Notes: generated by a model from the letters alone, not told the origin. A stretch of 64,000 nt of DNA from Deinococcus ficus (GCF_003444775.1 NZ_CP021082.1:578682-642681), one strand, 5' to 3'; shown: positions 9,252-17,913, counted from the stretch's first letter. A program made the numbers and translations.

Positions 9252-10178
9252 TCAGGCGGCAGGGGGCGGGCGGTGCACGTCCGGACGAACTGACGGCTCC
9301 AGCAGCCCGCAGCGCGTGGCGCGCCACAGCTCGCCCAAGGCCTCATCAAGGGAAGTCGCGGGCAACCAGCCCAGGGTGCGCAGGCGGCCGGTGTCGGCCC
9401 ACTGGCGGGACACACTCGCGGACCGCCCGGATCCGGCCGCGTCCTCGCGCACCTCACCGGTGAATCCGCTCAGGCGGGCGAGGGTCTGCACGATTTCCCG
9501 TACCGGTCGACCCTCGCCGCGGCCGACATTCAGCACTGCCGGAGCGTCGGCGCGGCGCAGGACGGTCAGCACGGCGCGGGCCACGTCGCTCGCCGCAATG
9601 AAGTCCCGTTCGGCACTCAGGTTCCCGAATGTCACGGTCGGCCCGCCTGTGGACACCGCCTCCCGGAACTGCCGCGCCGCGCGGCCGGCGACGGTGTTCG
9701 CGGCCTGACCCGCCCCGACCGGATTGAACGGCCGCAGCACGACGCGGGCCAGCCGGGTTGGCGCGGAGAGCAGAACCTGCGTGCCGCGCAGTTTGGATGC
9801 CCCGTACAGACTGGCCGGCCGGGTGGGTGCGTCCTCGTGGGGGCGTAGTGGGCCCGGGCCGTATTCGGCCGCCGATCCCAGGTGAATGATCCGGGGTGGG
9901 GCGCGCAGGCCCAGGACAGCCTGCACGAGACCCCCGACCAGGGCCGTGTTGGCGCAGTGCAGGTCCTCCAGGGTGCCGTCGGTGCAGCCGGCGCAGTTCA
10001 CGATGACGTCCGGGCGCGTGGCGTCCAGCAGCCCGGTCCACTCGGCCGGTGAGGCGCGTCCCAGATCCAGGTCACGCTGCCTGGGTGCCGTGCGGACCTG
10101 CAGGTCCGGCTGGTCGCGCAGCAGTGCGTTCACATGCCGGCCCAGAAACCCGGCCGCGCCGAGAATCAGGACGCGCAT
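9252..10178 (-). CDS. NAD-dependent epimerase/dehydratase (extended SDR)
   Basis: 308 residues. The Rossmann motif is ILGAAGFLGRHV, the active site is SLYGASKLRGTQ (YxxxK) with the upstream HLGSAAEYGPG serine segment, and the substrate loop is RPFNPVGAGQ. The product should be a nucleotide-sugar epimerase, dehydratase or reductase working on the pool made by the neighbouring nucleotidyltransferase. It overlaps that gene by 13 nt (10166-10178) and has GGAGG before the ATG, so the two are translated together. The exact sugar cannot be read from the sequence. Confidence 0.85.
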   Translation of the reverse strand: MRVLILGAAGFLGRHVNALLRDQPDLQVRTAPRQRDLDLGRASPAEWTGLLDATRPDVIVNCAGCTDGTLEDLHCANTALVGGLVQAVLGLRAPPRIIHLGSAAEYGPGPLRPHEDAPTRPASLYGASKLRGTQVLLSAPTRLARVVLRPFNPVGAGQAANTVAGRAARQFREAVSTGGPTVTFGNLSAERDFIAASDVARAVLTVLRRADAPAVLNVGRGEGRPVREIVQTLARLSGFTGEVREDAAGSGRSASVSRQWADTGRLRTLGWLPATSLDEALGELWRATRCGLLEPSVRPDVHRPPPAA

Positions 10179-10927
10179 GCCGCACCCTCCGGGAGAAGGG
10201 TCAGGGCCACCTGCTGCGGGCGCGGCAGCAGCCGGCTTTCGAGCTCGGAGAACTCCGCGTTGGCCCGGTCGTAATCCTCAGGCCGGCCGATATCCAGCCA
10301 GTACCCGCTGAACGGGTAGGTGGCGGGGCGGTTGTTCTGGGCGAGCAGGTCGTAGATCAGGACGTCCATCCCCAGCGGGTAGCCGGGTTCGTAGCGGCGC
10401 AGCGTCTCGCGGCTCAGGGCGTAGACGCCCATGCTGACGTTGAAGTTCAGCACGGGTTTCTCCCGGAAGGCCATGATGTGACCCTGCTCGACGTCCAGAA
10501 CGCCAAACTCACTGCTGATCTGCCGGGCGTACGTGGCGACCGTCAGCGGCGCGCCGCTGCGCCCGTGCACCTGGTAGAGGTCCGCGAAATCGATGTCGGT
10601 CAGGACGTCACCGTTCATCATCAGGAAATGCTCCGGCAGGGAGTCCAGGACCGGCAGCAGTGGACCCACGGTGCCCAGCGGGTGGTCCTCGCTGACGTAC
10701 TCGACGTGCAGCCCGAAGCGGCTGCCGTCGCCGATGAACGCCCGCACCAGGCCGCCCATGTGCCCGATCGCCAGCGTGACTGTTTCCACCCCCCGGTACT
10801 GCAGCTGCGTGAGGAGGATCTCCAGGATCGAGTAGCGGCTGCCGATCGGCACCAGCGGTTTGGGGACGCAGGTGGTGTAGGGGTGCAGCCTGGTGCCTTT
10901 GCCTCCGGCGAGAATCACTGCGTGCAT
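10166..10927 (-). CDS. Sugar-1-phosphate nucleotidyltransferase
   Basis: 253 residues with the signature VILAGGKGTRLHPYTTCVPK at the very N-terminus, followed by KPLVPIG, the metal-binding segment LMMNGDVLTDIDF and GYWLDIGRPEDYDRAN near the C-terminus. It should couple a hexose-1-phosphate to an NTP and supply the activated sugar for the epimerases on either side. There is no acetyltransferase-type left-handed helix, unlike GlmU. ATG 10927 follows GGAGG with 5-nt spacing and lies 36 nt after the LegB-like gene. Substrate (glucose, mannose or a heptose) is not decided. Confidence 0.88.
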   Translation of the reverse strand: MHAVILAGGKGTRLHPYTTCVPKPLVPIGSRYSILEILLTQLQYRGVETVTLAIGHMGGLVRAFIGDGSRFGLHVEYVSEDHPLGTVGPLLPVLDSLPEHFLMMNGDVLTDIDFADLYQVHGRSGAPLTVATYARQISSEFGVLDVEQGHIMAFREKPVLNFNVSMGVYALSRETLRRYEPGYPLGMDVLIYDLLAQNNRPATYPFSGYWLDIGRPEDYDRANAEFSELESRLLPRPQQVALTLLPEGAACAS

Positions 10928-10963
10928 GGGAACCTCCAGAACTGGTGGGGCGGGGGCCGGGCG

Positions 10964-11956
10964 TCAGACGTTGTACAGACCGGTCTTGTAGCGCGCGAGG
11001 TTCTGCGGGCGATGGAACCAGTCCACGGTGCGGCCCAGACCCTCGCGCAGGGAGTGATTCGGCCGCCAGGCAGTCGCGCGGCGCAGTTCACTGCTGTCAC
11101 ACACCAGGCGCCGTACCTCGGACCCGGGGGGGCGCAGGCGGGCCGGTTCACGGCGCACCTGCACGGGCCGGTTCATCACCTCGGCAATGACTTCCACCAG
11201 CTGCCCGATGCTGATCTCCCGACCATTCCCGGCGTTCAGCGTGCAGCCCAGCACCTCGGGACCGGCCTTGCCGACGGCCAGGAATGCCTGAGCGGTGTCC
11301 TCCACGAACGTGAAGTCGCGGGTGGGCGTCAGGTCCCCGAGTTGCACGGCCGCACGGGCTGCGGTGAGCTGCGCGATGATGTTCGAGATCACGGCGCGCG
11401 CCGACTGCCGCGGGCCGTAGGTGTTGAAGGGCCGCAGCGTCACGACCGGCAGGCCGAAACTCAAGTGGTAACTCTGCGCGAGGTGATCGGCGGCGGCCTT
11501 GGACGCCGCGTAGGGCGACTGCGGGTGCAGCGGGTGACTTTCCTGGATCGGCACGGTCTGAGCGGTGCCGTACACCTCGCTGGTGGACGTGTGGATCACC
11601 CGTGGCGTCCCAAGCTGCCGGGCCGCCTCCAGGACGTTCAGCGTGCCGTTGACGTTCGTTTCGATGTACGACCGAGGTGCCTGGTACGAGTAGGGGATGG
11701 CGATCAACGCGGCGAGGTGGTACACCGCCTGCGTGCCGTCCATCAGCGACCGGACTGAACCGGGGTCGCGGACGTCTCCGGGGCACACCTCGACCTGTCC
11801 CATGATGTCCGGCGTGAGGGTCTCCAGCCACCCCCACGAGTTGAAGGAGTTGTACTGCACCATGGCGCGCACGGTCTGGCCGTCGCGCACAAGGGCCTCG
11901 ACGAGGTGAGAGCCGATGAAGCCTTCGGCGCCGGTCACGGAAACGGTGGGCTGCAT
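10964..11956 (-). CDS. LegB-like NAD-dependent 4,6-dehydratase
   Basis: 330 residues. The N-terminal VTGAEGFIGSHLVEALVRDG is the NAD-binding loop and MVQYNSFNSWGWLETL is the signature loop of LegB-type UDP-GlcNAc 4,6-dehydratase-like SDRs. The catalytic segment is SPYAASKAAADHLAQSY, and RPFNTYGPRQSARAVI closes the substrate site. ATG 11956 has an AGGAGG site 6 nt upstream. The gene follows the membrane-protein gene by 62 nt. Role: making a modified sugar nucleotide for the polymer. Other longer frames across 12-13 kb on this strand are not the start, because the ribosome site decides for 11956. Confidence 0.87.
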   Translation of the reverse strand: MQPTVSVTGAEGFIGSHLVEALVRDGQTVRAMVQYNSFNSWGWLETLTPDIMGQVEVCPGDVRDPGSVRSLMDGTQAVYHLAALIAIPYSYQAPRSYIETNVNGTLNVLEAARQLGTPRVIHTSTSEVYGTAQTVPIQESHPLHPQSPYAASKAAADHLAQSYHLSFGLPVVTLRPFNTYGPRQSARAVISNIIAQLTAARAAVQLGDLTPTRDFTFVEDTAQAFLAVGKAGPEVLGCTLNAGNGREISIGQLVEVIAEVMNRPVQVRREPARLRPPGSEVRRLVCDSSELRRATAWRPNHSLREGLGRTVDWFHRPQNLARYKTGLYNV

Positions 11957-12018
11957 GCTGTCCTCCTGCGGTGAGAGTGGCCTGGGGTCCGGTGTGCCAG
12001 CGGGCGCGTAGGCGCCGG

Positions 12019-13413
12019 TCAGAGGTAGGTGTGCGGGTGCAGCAGGGCGCGGTGGACGCCGGCGGCCATCACGAGCACGGGCAGCGCGGCAGCCAGGACC
12101 GCGCCGTACGGCAGGGTCACGAGTGGACTGAGGAGCGCCGCGATGCCCAGCACCCACGCGGCCAGCGCCCACCAGGGCGCGCCGGCGGTGGCGCTCAGCG
12201 TGCCGAACATCAGGGCCGAGCCGTACAGCAGGGCCGGAAGGATCAACAGCAGCAGGGCCTGTGGCTGTTGCAGGGTATCCGGGCGGCTCAGGCCAACACT
12301 CACGAGCAGCAGGGTGAGCAGGGCGGCCGCGTAGACGATCAGGGAGCGCAGGGCGGTGCGCCAGGCCCGGCGGCGCACGGCGGTCAGGGAGTGATGCTGC
12401 GCGGCGTGGCGGCGCAGGGCGCGGAAGGTGAATTCCGCCAGGACTTCCATGATCCCCAGGCTCAGGATCACCGGCAACAGCAGAGGCAGCGCCCCCTGCG
12501 CCCAGCCGGGGACGCCAGGAGCTACGCCCCAGGTGAGCGCCACGAACCCGGCGCACGCCCAGGCGGACAGGGCGTTCCCGCTCACCGCTGGCCATCCCGG
12601 GGCCGGCAGCACCGGTCCGGCAGGTCCGGGGCGGTGCAGGAACAGCGCGGCCCCGGGCAGGGCCGCCGCGCTCAGGACCGCGCCCAGGGCCAGACCCGGC
12701 TGGAACGGGTGACCTGCGGCCTGCGCGAGCAGGCCGGCGCACGCCGGCAGGTAGGCCAGGACCGCCAACGGCACCAGGCGCAGGATGAGCAGGGCGCTGC
12801 TCGCGCAGAGAACCGCTGCGGTGAACGCGGTGATGAGGGCGCAGCTCAGCACGTCGGCCAGGGTCGATCCCGACTGGAGGGCGCTGAGCGCCGCTCCGGC
12901 CAGGGCGCCGAATGGCACGACACCCAGGGTCGCCCGCTGCACGAAGCGCCGCTGCGCCGCGCCGCTGAGGCGGTAGCCGGTCACCGCGAAACCCTGGCTC
13001 CATCCCCAGGCGAGCATCACGGCGGCGGTCAGTGCGTGGGACAGGCCGCGCGGAGCGCCGGCCGGCAAGGTCGCGAGCAGCGACACGGTGAGGGCCATGG
13101 CGGCGCCCGGCAGGGCGTACACGACGCCGCGCAGGAGGCCGGTCCAGGCCACTGGCGGGGCGGTTGCGCCCTCGACGTGCCTCGCCGTGGTGGCCAGAGC
13201 GGCCTGGGCGCGGAACAGCTGATCGGCGTAAGCGAAGACGCTGGGCTCGCCATACTGCTGACGGGCGAGGACGTCCGTGAGGCCCTCGGCTTCCAGCCGG
13301 GCGGCCAGTTCGTCCGGGTGCAGCGCGGGTTGCGTCACTGGGAGATGGGCCTGGACATCCGTGCAGGTGGGCCGCGCACTGATCAGGGCAGGCCGGGAGC
13401 TCGGGGCGCCCAT
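12019..13413 (-). CDS. Polytopic membrane protein, candidate polysaccharide exporter (PelG position)
   Basis: 464 residues. About 100 hydrophilic N-terminal residues are followed by roughly 10-12 hydrophobic segments rich in Ala and Leu, ending in a short tail. The ATG has AGGAGG 7 nt upstream and begins 1 nt after the TGA of the PelF-like gene, so the two are coupled. In Pel loci the inner-membrane partner encoded next to PelF is PelG, a MATE-like transporter, and position and topology suggest the same job here. I do not see clear PelG sequence motifs, so the name is withheld. It could instead be a divergent membrane subunit of the synthase. Confidence 0.7.
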   Translation of the reverse strand: MGAPSSRPALISARPTCTDVQAHLPVTQPALHPDELAARLEAEGLTDVLARQQYGEPSVFAYADQLFRAQAALATTARHVEGATAPPVAWTGLLRGVVYALPGAAMALTVSLLATLPAGAPRGLSHALTAAVMLAWGWSQGFAVTGYRLSGAAQRRFVQRATLGVVPFGALAGAALSALQSGSTLADVLSCALITAFTAAVLCASSALLILRLVPLAVLAYLPACAGLLAQAAGHPFQPGLALGAVLSAAALPGAALFLHRPGPAGPVLPAPGWPAVSGNALSAWACAGFVALTWGVAPGVPGWAQGALPLLLPVILSLGIMEVLAEFTFRALRRHAAQHHSLTAVRRRAWRTALRSLIVYAAALLTLLLVSVGLSRPDTLQQPQALLLLILPALLYGSALMFGTLSATAGAPWWALAAWVLGIAALLSPLVTLPYGAVLAAALPVLVMAAGVHRALLHPHTYL

Positions 13414-13414
13414 G

Positions 13415-14911
13415 TCAACTGCCTCCTGCTGGCCCGGCGAGCGGAAGTGATCGTACCGGCGCAAGGGCGGCGCGCCGGGTGATGCGGGTGTACACCCCCC
13501 GGTACGCCTCCGTGCACTGGCTGACAGTAAACAGTGAGAGCACCCGGTCACGGGCCTGACGGCCCAGGCGGCGGCGCAGGCGGGTATCGCGGAGCAGCTC
13601 GTTGCACGCGTCAGCGAACGCTTCAGGGTCGCGGGCAGGCACCACGATGCCCGTGTCGCCGACGGCTTCGCTGACGCCGCCGACATCCGTGGCCACCACC
13701 GGCCGGCCCGTCGCCATGCCTTCGAGCACGGTGTAGGGAAAGCCCTCGGAAATGCTCGACAGGGCGACCACATGCCCGGAGTGGTAGGCGTCCACCACCG
13801 ACGGCACCCTTCCCTCGAATGTGGCGTGATCCTCCAGGCCGAGGTCTTGGACCAGGGTCCGGCAGGCCTGAGCGTAGGCTTCGTTTCCACGGGGGACCGG
13901 TCCGTACAGCCGCAGTCGGGCACCCGGGACTCGGCGCTGCGTCAGGGCGTGCGCGTGAATCAGGGTGCTCAGGTCCTTGAGCGGATCGATTCTGCCCACC
14001 CAGGCCACAGTGGGTTCTTTCGGATCGGTGTCGCCAGCAGGAAAGGCGCTGGGTTCAATGCCGTTGCGAATGGGCTGAATCCGGGTGGGGTCGGCGCCCA
14101 GGCGCAGCTGCCAGCGCACGTTGAAGTTCGAGGCGGGGGAGATGACATCCGCCTGGTCGTACGCGGCGCGGGTCAGATGGTCGTAGAAGCGCAGCAGGAA
14201 CGCCCGGGTGGCGCCCGAAAGGTATGGACTGGGCGGTGCGAGATACCGTTCTCGGAGGTAGATGCCGTGCTCCGTCAGGATGAATGGTGTGCCGTACAGG
14301 GCCTTGGTAGCGATGGCGGGCAGGACGGACAGTCCGTTGCTGACGGCGTGCGTGAGCTGACAGCCGGGAAGGGGGTGCGCCAGGGGGCGCAGGAGGTTCA
14401 TCAGCCACAGGCTTGCGTGCAGCGCGTCGCGTAGAGTGGGGCGCGGCAGATCGCCGGGCTGCGGCTCCTCACCGGTTCGCCGGGCATGGGCGTGCCAGAG
14501 GTCCAGGATCAGCGCGACATTCGCCGGGTCAGCGAGTGCGGCGTCCAGAGGCAGATGTTGTGCGAGGTGGGCGAGTTCCACGAGGGCGTGGGTGAAATAT
14601 TGGTTGGCGTCCTGCACAGGGGACCGGGTGACCAGACTCTCAACCAGCTGTGCGTACAGAGCGTCGAAGGTCCGCCGCTGGGCGGGCCGAAGCCGGCCAG
14701 GACGGGGGGCCGTCCAGAGTGAAACCAGACTCAACTGCCGTACGTTGCCCGGCAAGGTCAGTGAGGCAGGGGGCGTCTCGGCGGTGCCCAGGGCCATGAC
14801 GTGATAGTTGATGTCGTTCAGGCCGCGAATGAGCTGATCGCACCAGACGCTCACGCCGCCGCTCTCAAGCGGGTACGTGCCTTCGGTGATCAGCGCTGCT
14901 GTGATGGTCAT
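13415..14911 (-). CDS. pelF: PelF-type glycosyltransferase (GT4)
   Basis: 498 residues, the usual PelF length. The N-terminal signature LITEGTYPLESGGVSVWCD is typical of PelF-family transferases. The N-terminal GT-B domain runs to about residue 270, with TEHGIYLRERYL near its end. The second half carries VAWVGRIDPLKDLSTLIHAH and the donor-sugar segment SSISEGFPYTVLEGMATGRP with the paired Glu residues of GT4. PelF polymerises UDP-linked amino sugar on the cytosolic side. GGAAGG-type ribosome site before ATG 14911; the stop at 13415 nearly touches the next start. No signal peptide or membrane segment. This is the best marker that the locus makes a Pel-like polymer. Confidence 0.88.
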   Translation of the reverse strand: MTITAALITEGTYPLESGGVSVWCDQLIRGLNDINYHVMALGTAETPPASLTLPGNVRQLSLVSLWTAPRPGRLRPAQRRTFDALYAQLVESLVTRSPVQDANQYFTHALVELAHLAQHLPLDAALADPANVALILDLWHAHARRTGEEPQPGDLPRPTLRDALHASLWLMNLLRPLAHPLPGCQLTHAVSNGLSVLPAIATKALYGTPFILTEHGIYLRERYLAPPSPYLSGATRAFLLRFYDHLTRAAYDQADVISPASNFNVRWQLRLGADPTRIQPIRNGIEPSAFPAGDTDPKEPTVAWVGRIDPLKDLSTLIHAHALTQRRVPGARLRLYGPVPRGNEAYAQACRTLVQDLGLEDHATFEGRVPSVVDAYHSGHVVALSSISEGFPYTVLEGMATGRPVVATDVGGVSEAVGDTGIVVPARDPEAFADACNELLRDTRLRRRLGRQARDRVLSLFTVSQCTEAYRGVYTRITRRAALAPVRSLPLAGPAGGS

Positions 14912-14937
14912 CGGGACCGCCTTCCCTGCTGGGCTGT

Positions 14938-15123
14938 TCAGTAGTCGATGTGGAGATCGCGGGAAGGGTGACGGCGCGGCCGGGTGAGTTCCTCCAGTGC
15001 CGCCAGTCGTTTTTCCAGGCGAGCGATGCTGTCCAGCAGAGCCGTGATGTTTGCCGCCGGATCTGGTTCACGATCTGGAATGCAGGCGGCCTGGGTCCGA
15101 AGGGGTGAAGCCGGTGCGGACAT
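14938..15123 (-). CDS. Small coiled-coil protein at the head of the polysaccharide operon
   Basis: 61 residues, starting at ATG 15123 behind a strong AAGGAGG site (7-nt spacing) and ending 26 nt before the PelF-like start. Residues about 26-45 (NITALLDSIARLEKRLAALE) form a clean heptad helix, followed by a basic tail. No signal peptide. I know no family for it. Its place directly ahead of the transferase suggests a small scaffold or regulator of the synthase. It could also be only a translational leader, but the ribosome site and codon use argue for a real protein. Confidence 0.6.
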   Translation of the reverse strand: MSAPASPLRTQAACIPDREPDPAANITALLDSIARLEKRLAALEELTRPRRHPSRDLHIDY

Positions 15124-15231
15124 AAACGGAACCTCCTTGGAAAGGGTGGGACGGACGGGCCAGATCAGAAGCACGAACGGACGCCCCTGGCGCCTTGAAC
15201 GCACCAGGGAGGCCCGGGGCCCGGGTCGTCG

Positions 15232-15921
15232 TTACAGGCGCAGCAGGTGTCTTCGCAGCGCGGTGCTGGGATTCGGGGTGCGGCGGACCGAGGTTCTCGC
15301 GTCGATGGTGTAACCGCGTGAAGCGTCGCCTCTGAGCAGACCGTCCATGTTGAGGACGGCGAGTTTGCGCCGCACCTGGTAGACGTGAACAGCCACGCCC
15401 TTGCAGGAAAGCATCGGTTCGAGGGCAGACACCGTGAACCGCTGTCCAGGGTGTTCCATGAGCACGCTGAGCAGTTCAAATTCTGTGGCGGTGAGGGGCA
15501 GGGGGCGCTCGTGGCAGCGGACAGTGCCGGTGTCTGGGTTCAGGGTCAGCGGGCCGACATGCAGCGGGTGTGGACCGGTCAACCCGAGCCAGGTACGGAA
15601 GCGGTTCAGTTTCTCCGCCGTGGGGGTGTTCAGGGACAGATACGTCACGTGCGGGTACCGGCTCAGGTCCCGGTGAATGGCCTCGGAGTAATCGGGGCCG
15701 ATGGCGACCAGGGGAGTCGCCGGGTAGGCAGCTGTCAGAGCCTGCACGATTTGGCTGTGCTCAAGGCCGGGCCGGTACGCGTAGATGACCAGGGCTGCCG
15801 GGTCGGGTGGTGTCTGCAGATTGTCGAACACGACGAGGTGGACGGGCAGGTGGCCGAGCACTGTGGCGACGCAGCGGAGCTCGGGGCTGAAGTGGCCATG
15901 CAAGAGAACCTGGGGTGTCAT
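15232..15921 (-). CDS. Pseudo-receiver winged-helix regulator upstream of the polysaccharide operon
   Basis: 229 residues. ATG 15921 is chosen because AAAGGAGG lies 6 nt upstream; an earlier ATG at 15939 has no such site. Residues 1-115 look like a receiver fold, but the phosphorylated Asp region reads ALVIYAYRPGLEH, so no acceptor Asp is evident. The C-terminal half is an OmpR-type winged helix (PLPLTATEFELLSVLMEHPG, VAVHVYQVRRKLA). It is thus probably not controlled by classical phosphorylation. It lies 108 nt upstream of the small gene of the polysaccharide operon on the same strand and is the obvious candidate regulator. Confidence 0.8.
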   Translation of the reverse strand: MTPQVLLHGHFSPELRCVATVLGHLPVHLVVFDNLQTPPDPAALVIYAYRPGLEHSQIVQALTAAYPATPLVAIGPDYSEAIHRDLSRYPHVTYLSLNTPTAEKLNRFRTWLGLTGPHPLHVGPLTLNPDTGTVRCHERPLPLTATEFELLSVLMEHPGQRFTVSALEPMLSCKGVAVHVYQVRRKLAVLNMDGLLRGDASRGYTIDARTSVRRTPNPSTALRRHLLRL

Positions 15922-16452
15922 CTCGGCCTCCTTTGCCATGCGTCGTGAGCGCGCATGTCTTCAAGTCACAGGCAACGGAGCAGCGGGATGAGATGAAGAT
16001 GTGGTTCCAATGACTCTGGAGTCAGTATGAGACGGAGCTGACTGAGGCAGTAACAAAGGTGAAGAGTGGTCATGGGAATGACCAAGCGACGTTCACGGGA
16101 GTCCTCAGGCGTGTCTCTCCGCCTTCAGAGCGATTGAAGGCGCATGAAAACGACTGATTTCGGAATTTGCGGGCTGTCACCGCCTTCGCGTTTCCTTATC
16201 GGAAGCGATCGGATCGGTCAGACAACGGGTCGGTTCAAGACCTTTCCCATTTTTCTCATCCTATACAATAAGGCTGAGTTGGGTGTTCACAAATAATTCT
16301 CACTTTTGGCACAATTTTTGAAGGAAGCAGGTGAAACATTCCTGTATTCCTTTTCCATCCAAGAGACCGGTCACACAGGCAGTCTGGGGATGGACCCCCG
16401 CTGGGGGAGGGGGAGACATTCCGGATACTTCGGTGCACACTGGGCGGCGCCC
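15922..16452. promoter_or_regulatory. Control region upstream of the polysaccharide regulator
   Basis: This stretch has two inverted repeats, TGACTC-TG-GAGTCA at 16011-16024 and TGGTCAT-GGGA-ATGACCA at 16067-16084. Its right part (about 16190-16340) is clearly more AT-rich than the surroundings, with a plus-strand -10-like TACAAT near 16264. No coding frame in it is convincing. Confidence 0.45.
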
Positions 16453-16731
16453 ATGACCGAGCCCGCCTGGACCACCTCTGACCTCGCCGCCCTGCTTGCG
16501 GAACTTCAGGCCCTGACCGCCGAGGCCGCGGTGGCGGACCCGGTCGCGCGGACGCGGGCGCTGCTGTCCCTCCCCCACGTGTGCGCGGAAGTGCTGCACG
16601 CCACTCACGGCCGCGACTTCCGCGCTTTCGTGGTCACTGGGGATGACATCCCCGCGTTCTCACGCCTGTTCCACGCCCTGTACCCGGTCACGCCCCTTCC
16701 AGCCGGAATGGGGGACCGGGCAGAGTCGTAA
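16453..16731 (+). CDS. Hypothetical protein, 92 residues
   Basis: A short frame starting at ATG 16453 with a helical N-terminal half (DLAALLAELQALTAEAAVAD) and a mixed C-terminus (RDFRAFVVTGDDIPAFSRLF). An in-frame ATG at 16390 and a TTG at 16306 are alternatives, but the residues they add look non-coding. No Shine-Dalgarno site is visible. The frame ends 69 nt before the IS5-family element, so the insertion did not cut it. I do not recognise the family. Confidence 0.4.
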   Translation: MTEPAWTTSDLAALLAELQALTAEAAVADPVARTRALLSLPHVCAEVLHATHGRDFRAFVVTGDDIPAFSRLFHALYPVTPLPAGMGDRAES

Positions 16732-16800
16732 GGGAAGGTGTGCTGCCAGTGAACCTGATGGGTGGTCGGCCCTGAAGATGACCCGTTTGGGCGGCACTCA

Positions 16801-16823
16801 AGACCCGTTGCGCAGTTGAGGTG
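16801..16823 (+). repeat. Left inverted repeat of the IS5-family element
   Basis: About 19 of the first 23 bases match the complement of the right end, with the shared core TTGCGCAGTTG. Confidence 0.75.
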
Positions 16824-16842
16824 AATTGGGCAGAGTGACGGC

Positions 16843-17841
16843 ATGCTTCAGGTGCCGCGCCTGGCCCAGCGTCCCCGGTCCTTCGAGTCGCTGTGTGGCC
16901 TGAACCCCAGCGAATTCACCCTCCTCGCTGAACAGCTCGAGCCCCTGTGGATTCGGGCGCACCGGACGTCCCTCCTGCGGGAGGGACGGCAACGCCGTAT
17001 CGGGGCCGGCCGGCAGTTCAAACTCGATGTTCCCCACCGTCTGCTGCTGACGCTGATCTACTTGCGACACTATCTCCCGATGCATCTGTTGGGCGTGCTG
17101 TTCGAGATGGATGCCGCCAACGTCTGTCGGAACGTTCATGCGCTCCTGCCGATCCTGGAGCAGGCGCTGCCTGCTCCCCTCCGCGCCCGGACGCTGGACA
17201 GCCGCAAGGTCACGCCCGACGACGCCCCGCGTCGTCGGCTGCGCACGCTCGAAGACGTCCTCGAAGCCTTCCCGGAGATCGCCGACATCATCATCGACGG
17301 CACGGAGCAGCCCCGAGGACAACCCAAGCAGAAGAAAGGCAGCAGTCCCGGAAAGAAGGCCGTCGGGCGGCCCAAGGACCAGAAGAAGTATTTCAGCGTC
17401 AAGAAGGGCACCCATACGCTGAAAACGCAGGTGGCGGTGACCCCGGATGGACTCGTCGTGCACCTCAGTGCGCCCGCCGGCGGGCGCACCCATGACATGA
17501 AGGTCCTGAAACAATCGCGACTGTTGCCCCGACTCCCCCGGGGGAGTCGCGTGTGGGGCGACCGGGGGTACACGGGCCTGGACAAGCTGTGCCCCGACCA
17601 CGAGGTGATCGTTCCCCGGATGCGCCCCAAAGGCGGCACGCTGAGTCCGGAGGAGCGGGAGCTCAACCATCAGATGTCCAAGGTGCGGATCACGGTGGAG
17701 AACGTCGTGTGTAAGCTGAAGAAGTTCCACGTTTGCCGGGAGTTCTACCGAAACGACACCCGGCGACACGGCCTGTTCTGGGGCTGTGTGGCCGGCCTGG
17801 TCAATCTCCGCACCATGAGCCGCGCACCACAGTTCGCCTGA
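16843..17841 (+). CDS. IS5-family DDE transposase
   Basis: 332 residues. The N-terminal helix-turn-helix ([20 protein letters not shown]) is followed by the DDE nuclease: first Asp in [12 protein letters not shown], second in [14 protein letters not shown], Glu in [16 protein letters not shown]. The insert between the first two acids holds [20 protein letters not shown], typical of the DDE_Tnp_4 group. Full length and no frameshift. It cuts and joins the element's own inverted repeats. Confidence 0.92.
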   Translation: MLQVPRLAQRPRSFESLCGLNPSEFTLLAEQLEPLWIRAHRTSLLREGRQRRIGAGRQFKLDVPHRLLLTLIYLRHYLPMHLLGVLFEMDAANVCRNVHALLPILEQALPAPLRARTLDSRKVTPDDAPRRRLRTLEDVLEAFPEIADIIIDGTEQPRGQPKQKKGSSPGKKAVGRPKDQKKYFSVKKGTHTLKTQVAVTPDGLVVHLSAPAGGRTHDMKVLKQSRLLPRLPRGSRVWGDRGYTGLDKLCPDHEVIVPRMRPKGGTLSPEERELNHQMSKVRITVENVVCKLKKFHVCREFYRNDTRRHGLFWGCVAGLVNLRTMSRAPQFA

Positions 17842-17890
17842 ATCACCAGACCACAGATCGGGGGAGGCAGCGCCTCCCCCGATCAACTCG

Positions 17891-17913
17891 CATCCCAACT
17901 GCGCAATCGGTCT
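17891..17913 (-). repeat. Right inverted repeat of the IS5-family element
   Basis: Complement of the left end with the core TTGCGCAGTTG; followed directly by the TCA target copy. Confidence 0.75.

Larger units (their letters stand above)
16801..17913 (+). mobile_element. IS5-family insertion sequence (IS1031/IS427-like), 1113 bp
   Basis: The ends are imperfect inverted repeats: the left end reads AGACCCGTTGCGCAGTTGAG and the right end, complemented, AGACCGATTGCGCAGTTGGG. Both flanks carry TCA (16798-16800 and 17914-17916), a 3-bp target duplication of the TNA kind known for this group. One intact transposase gene fills the element, so it may be active. It entered exactly at the stop codon of the minus-strand dehydrogenase gene. 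Confidence 0.88.

Noticed and set aside
6966..9293. Plus-strand open frame of about 775 codons
   Set aside because: Shadow of the Agd3-like deacetylase gene, which has a lipobox, ribosome site and conserved motifs.
10964..13003. Longer minus-strand frame extending the LegB-like protein N-terminally
   Set aside because: The extension overlaps the membrane-protein gene out of frame. AGGAGG before ATG 11956 and the N-terminal NAD loop fix the true start.
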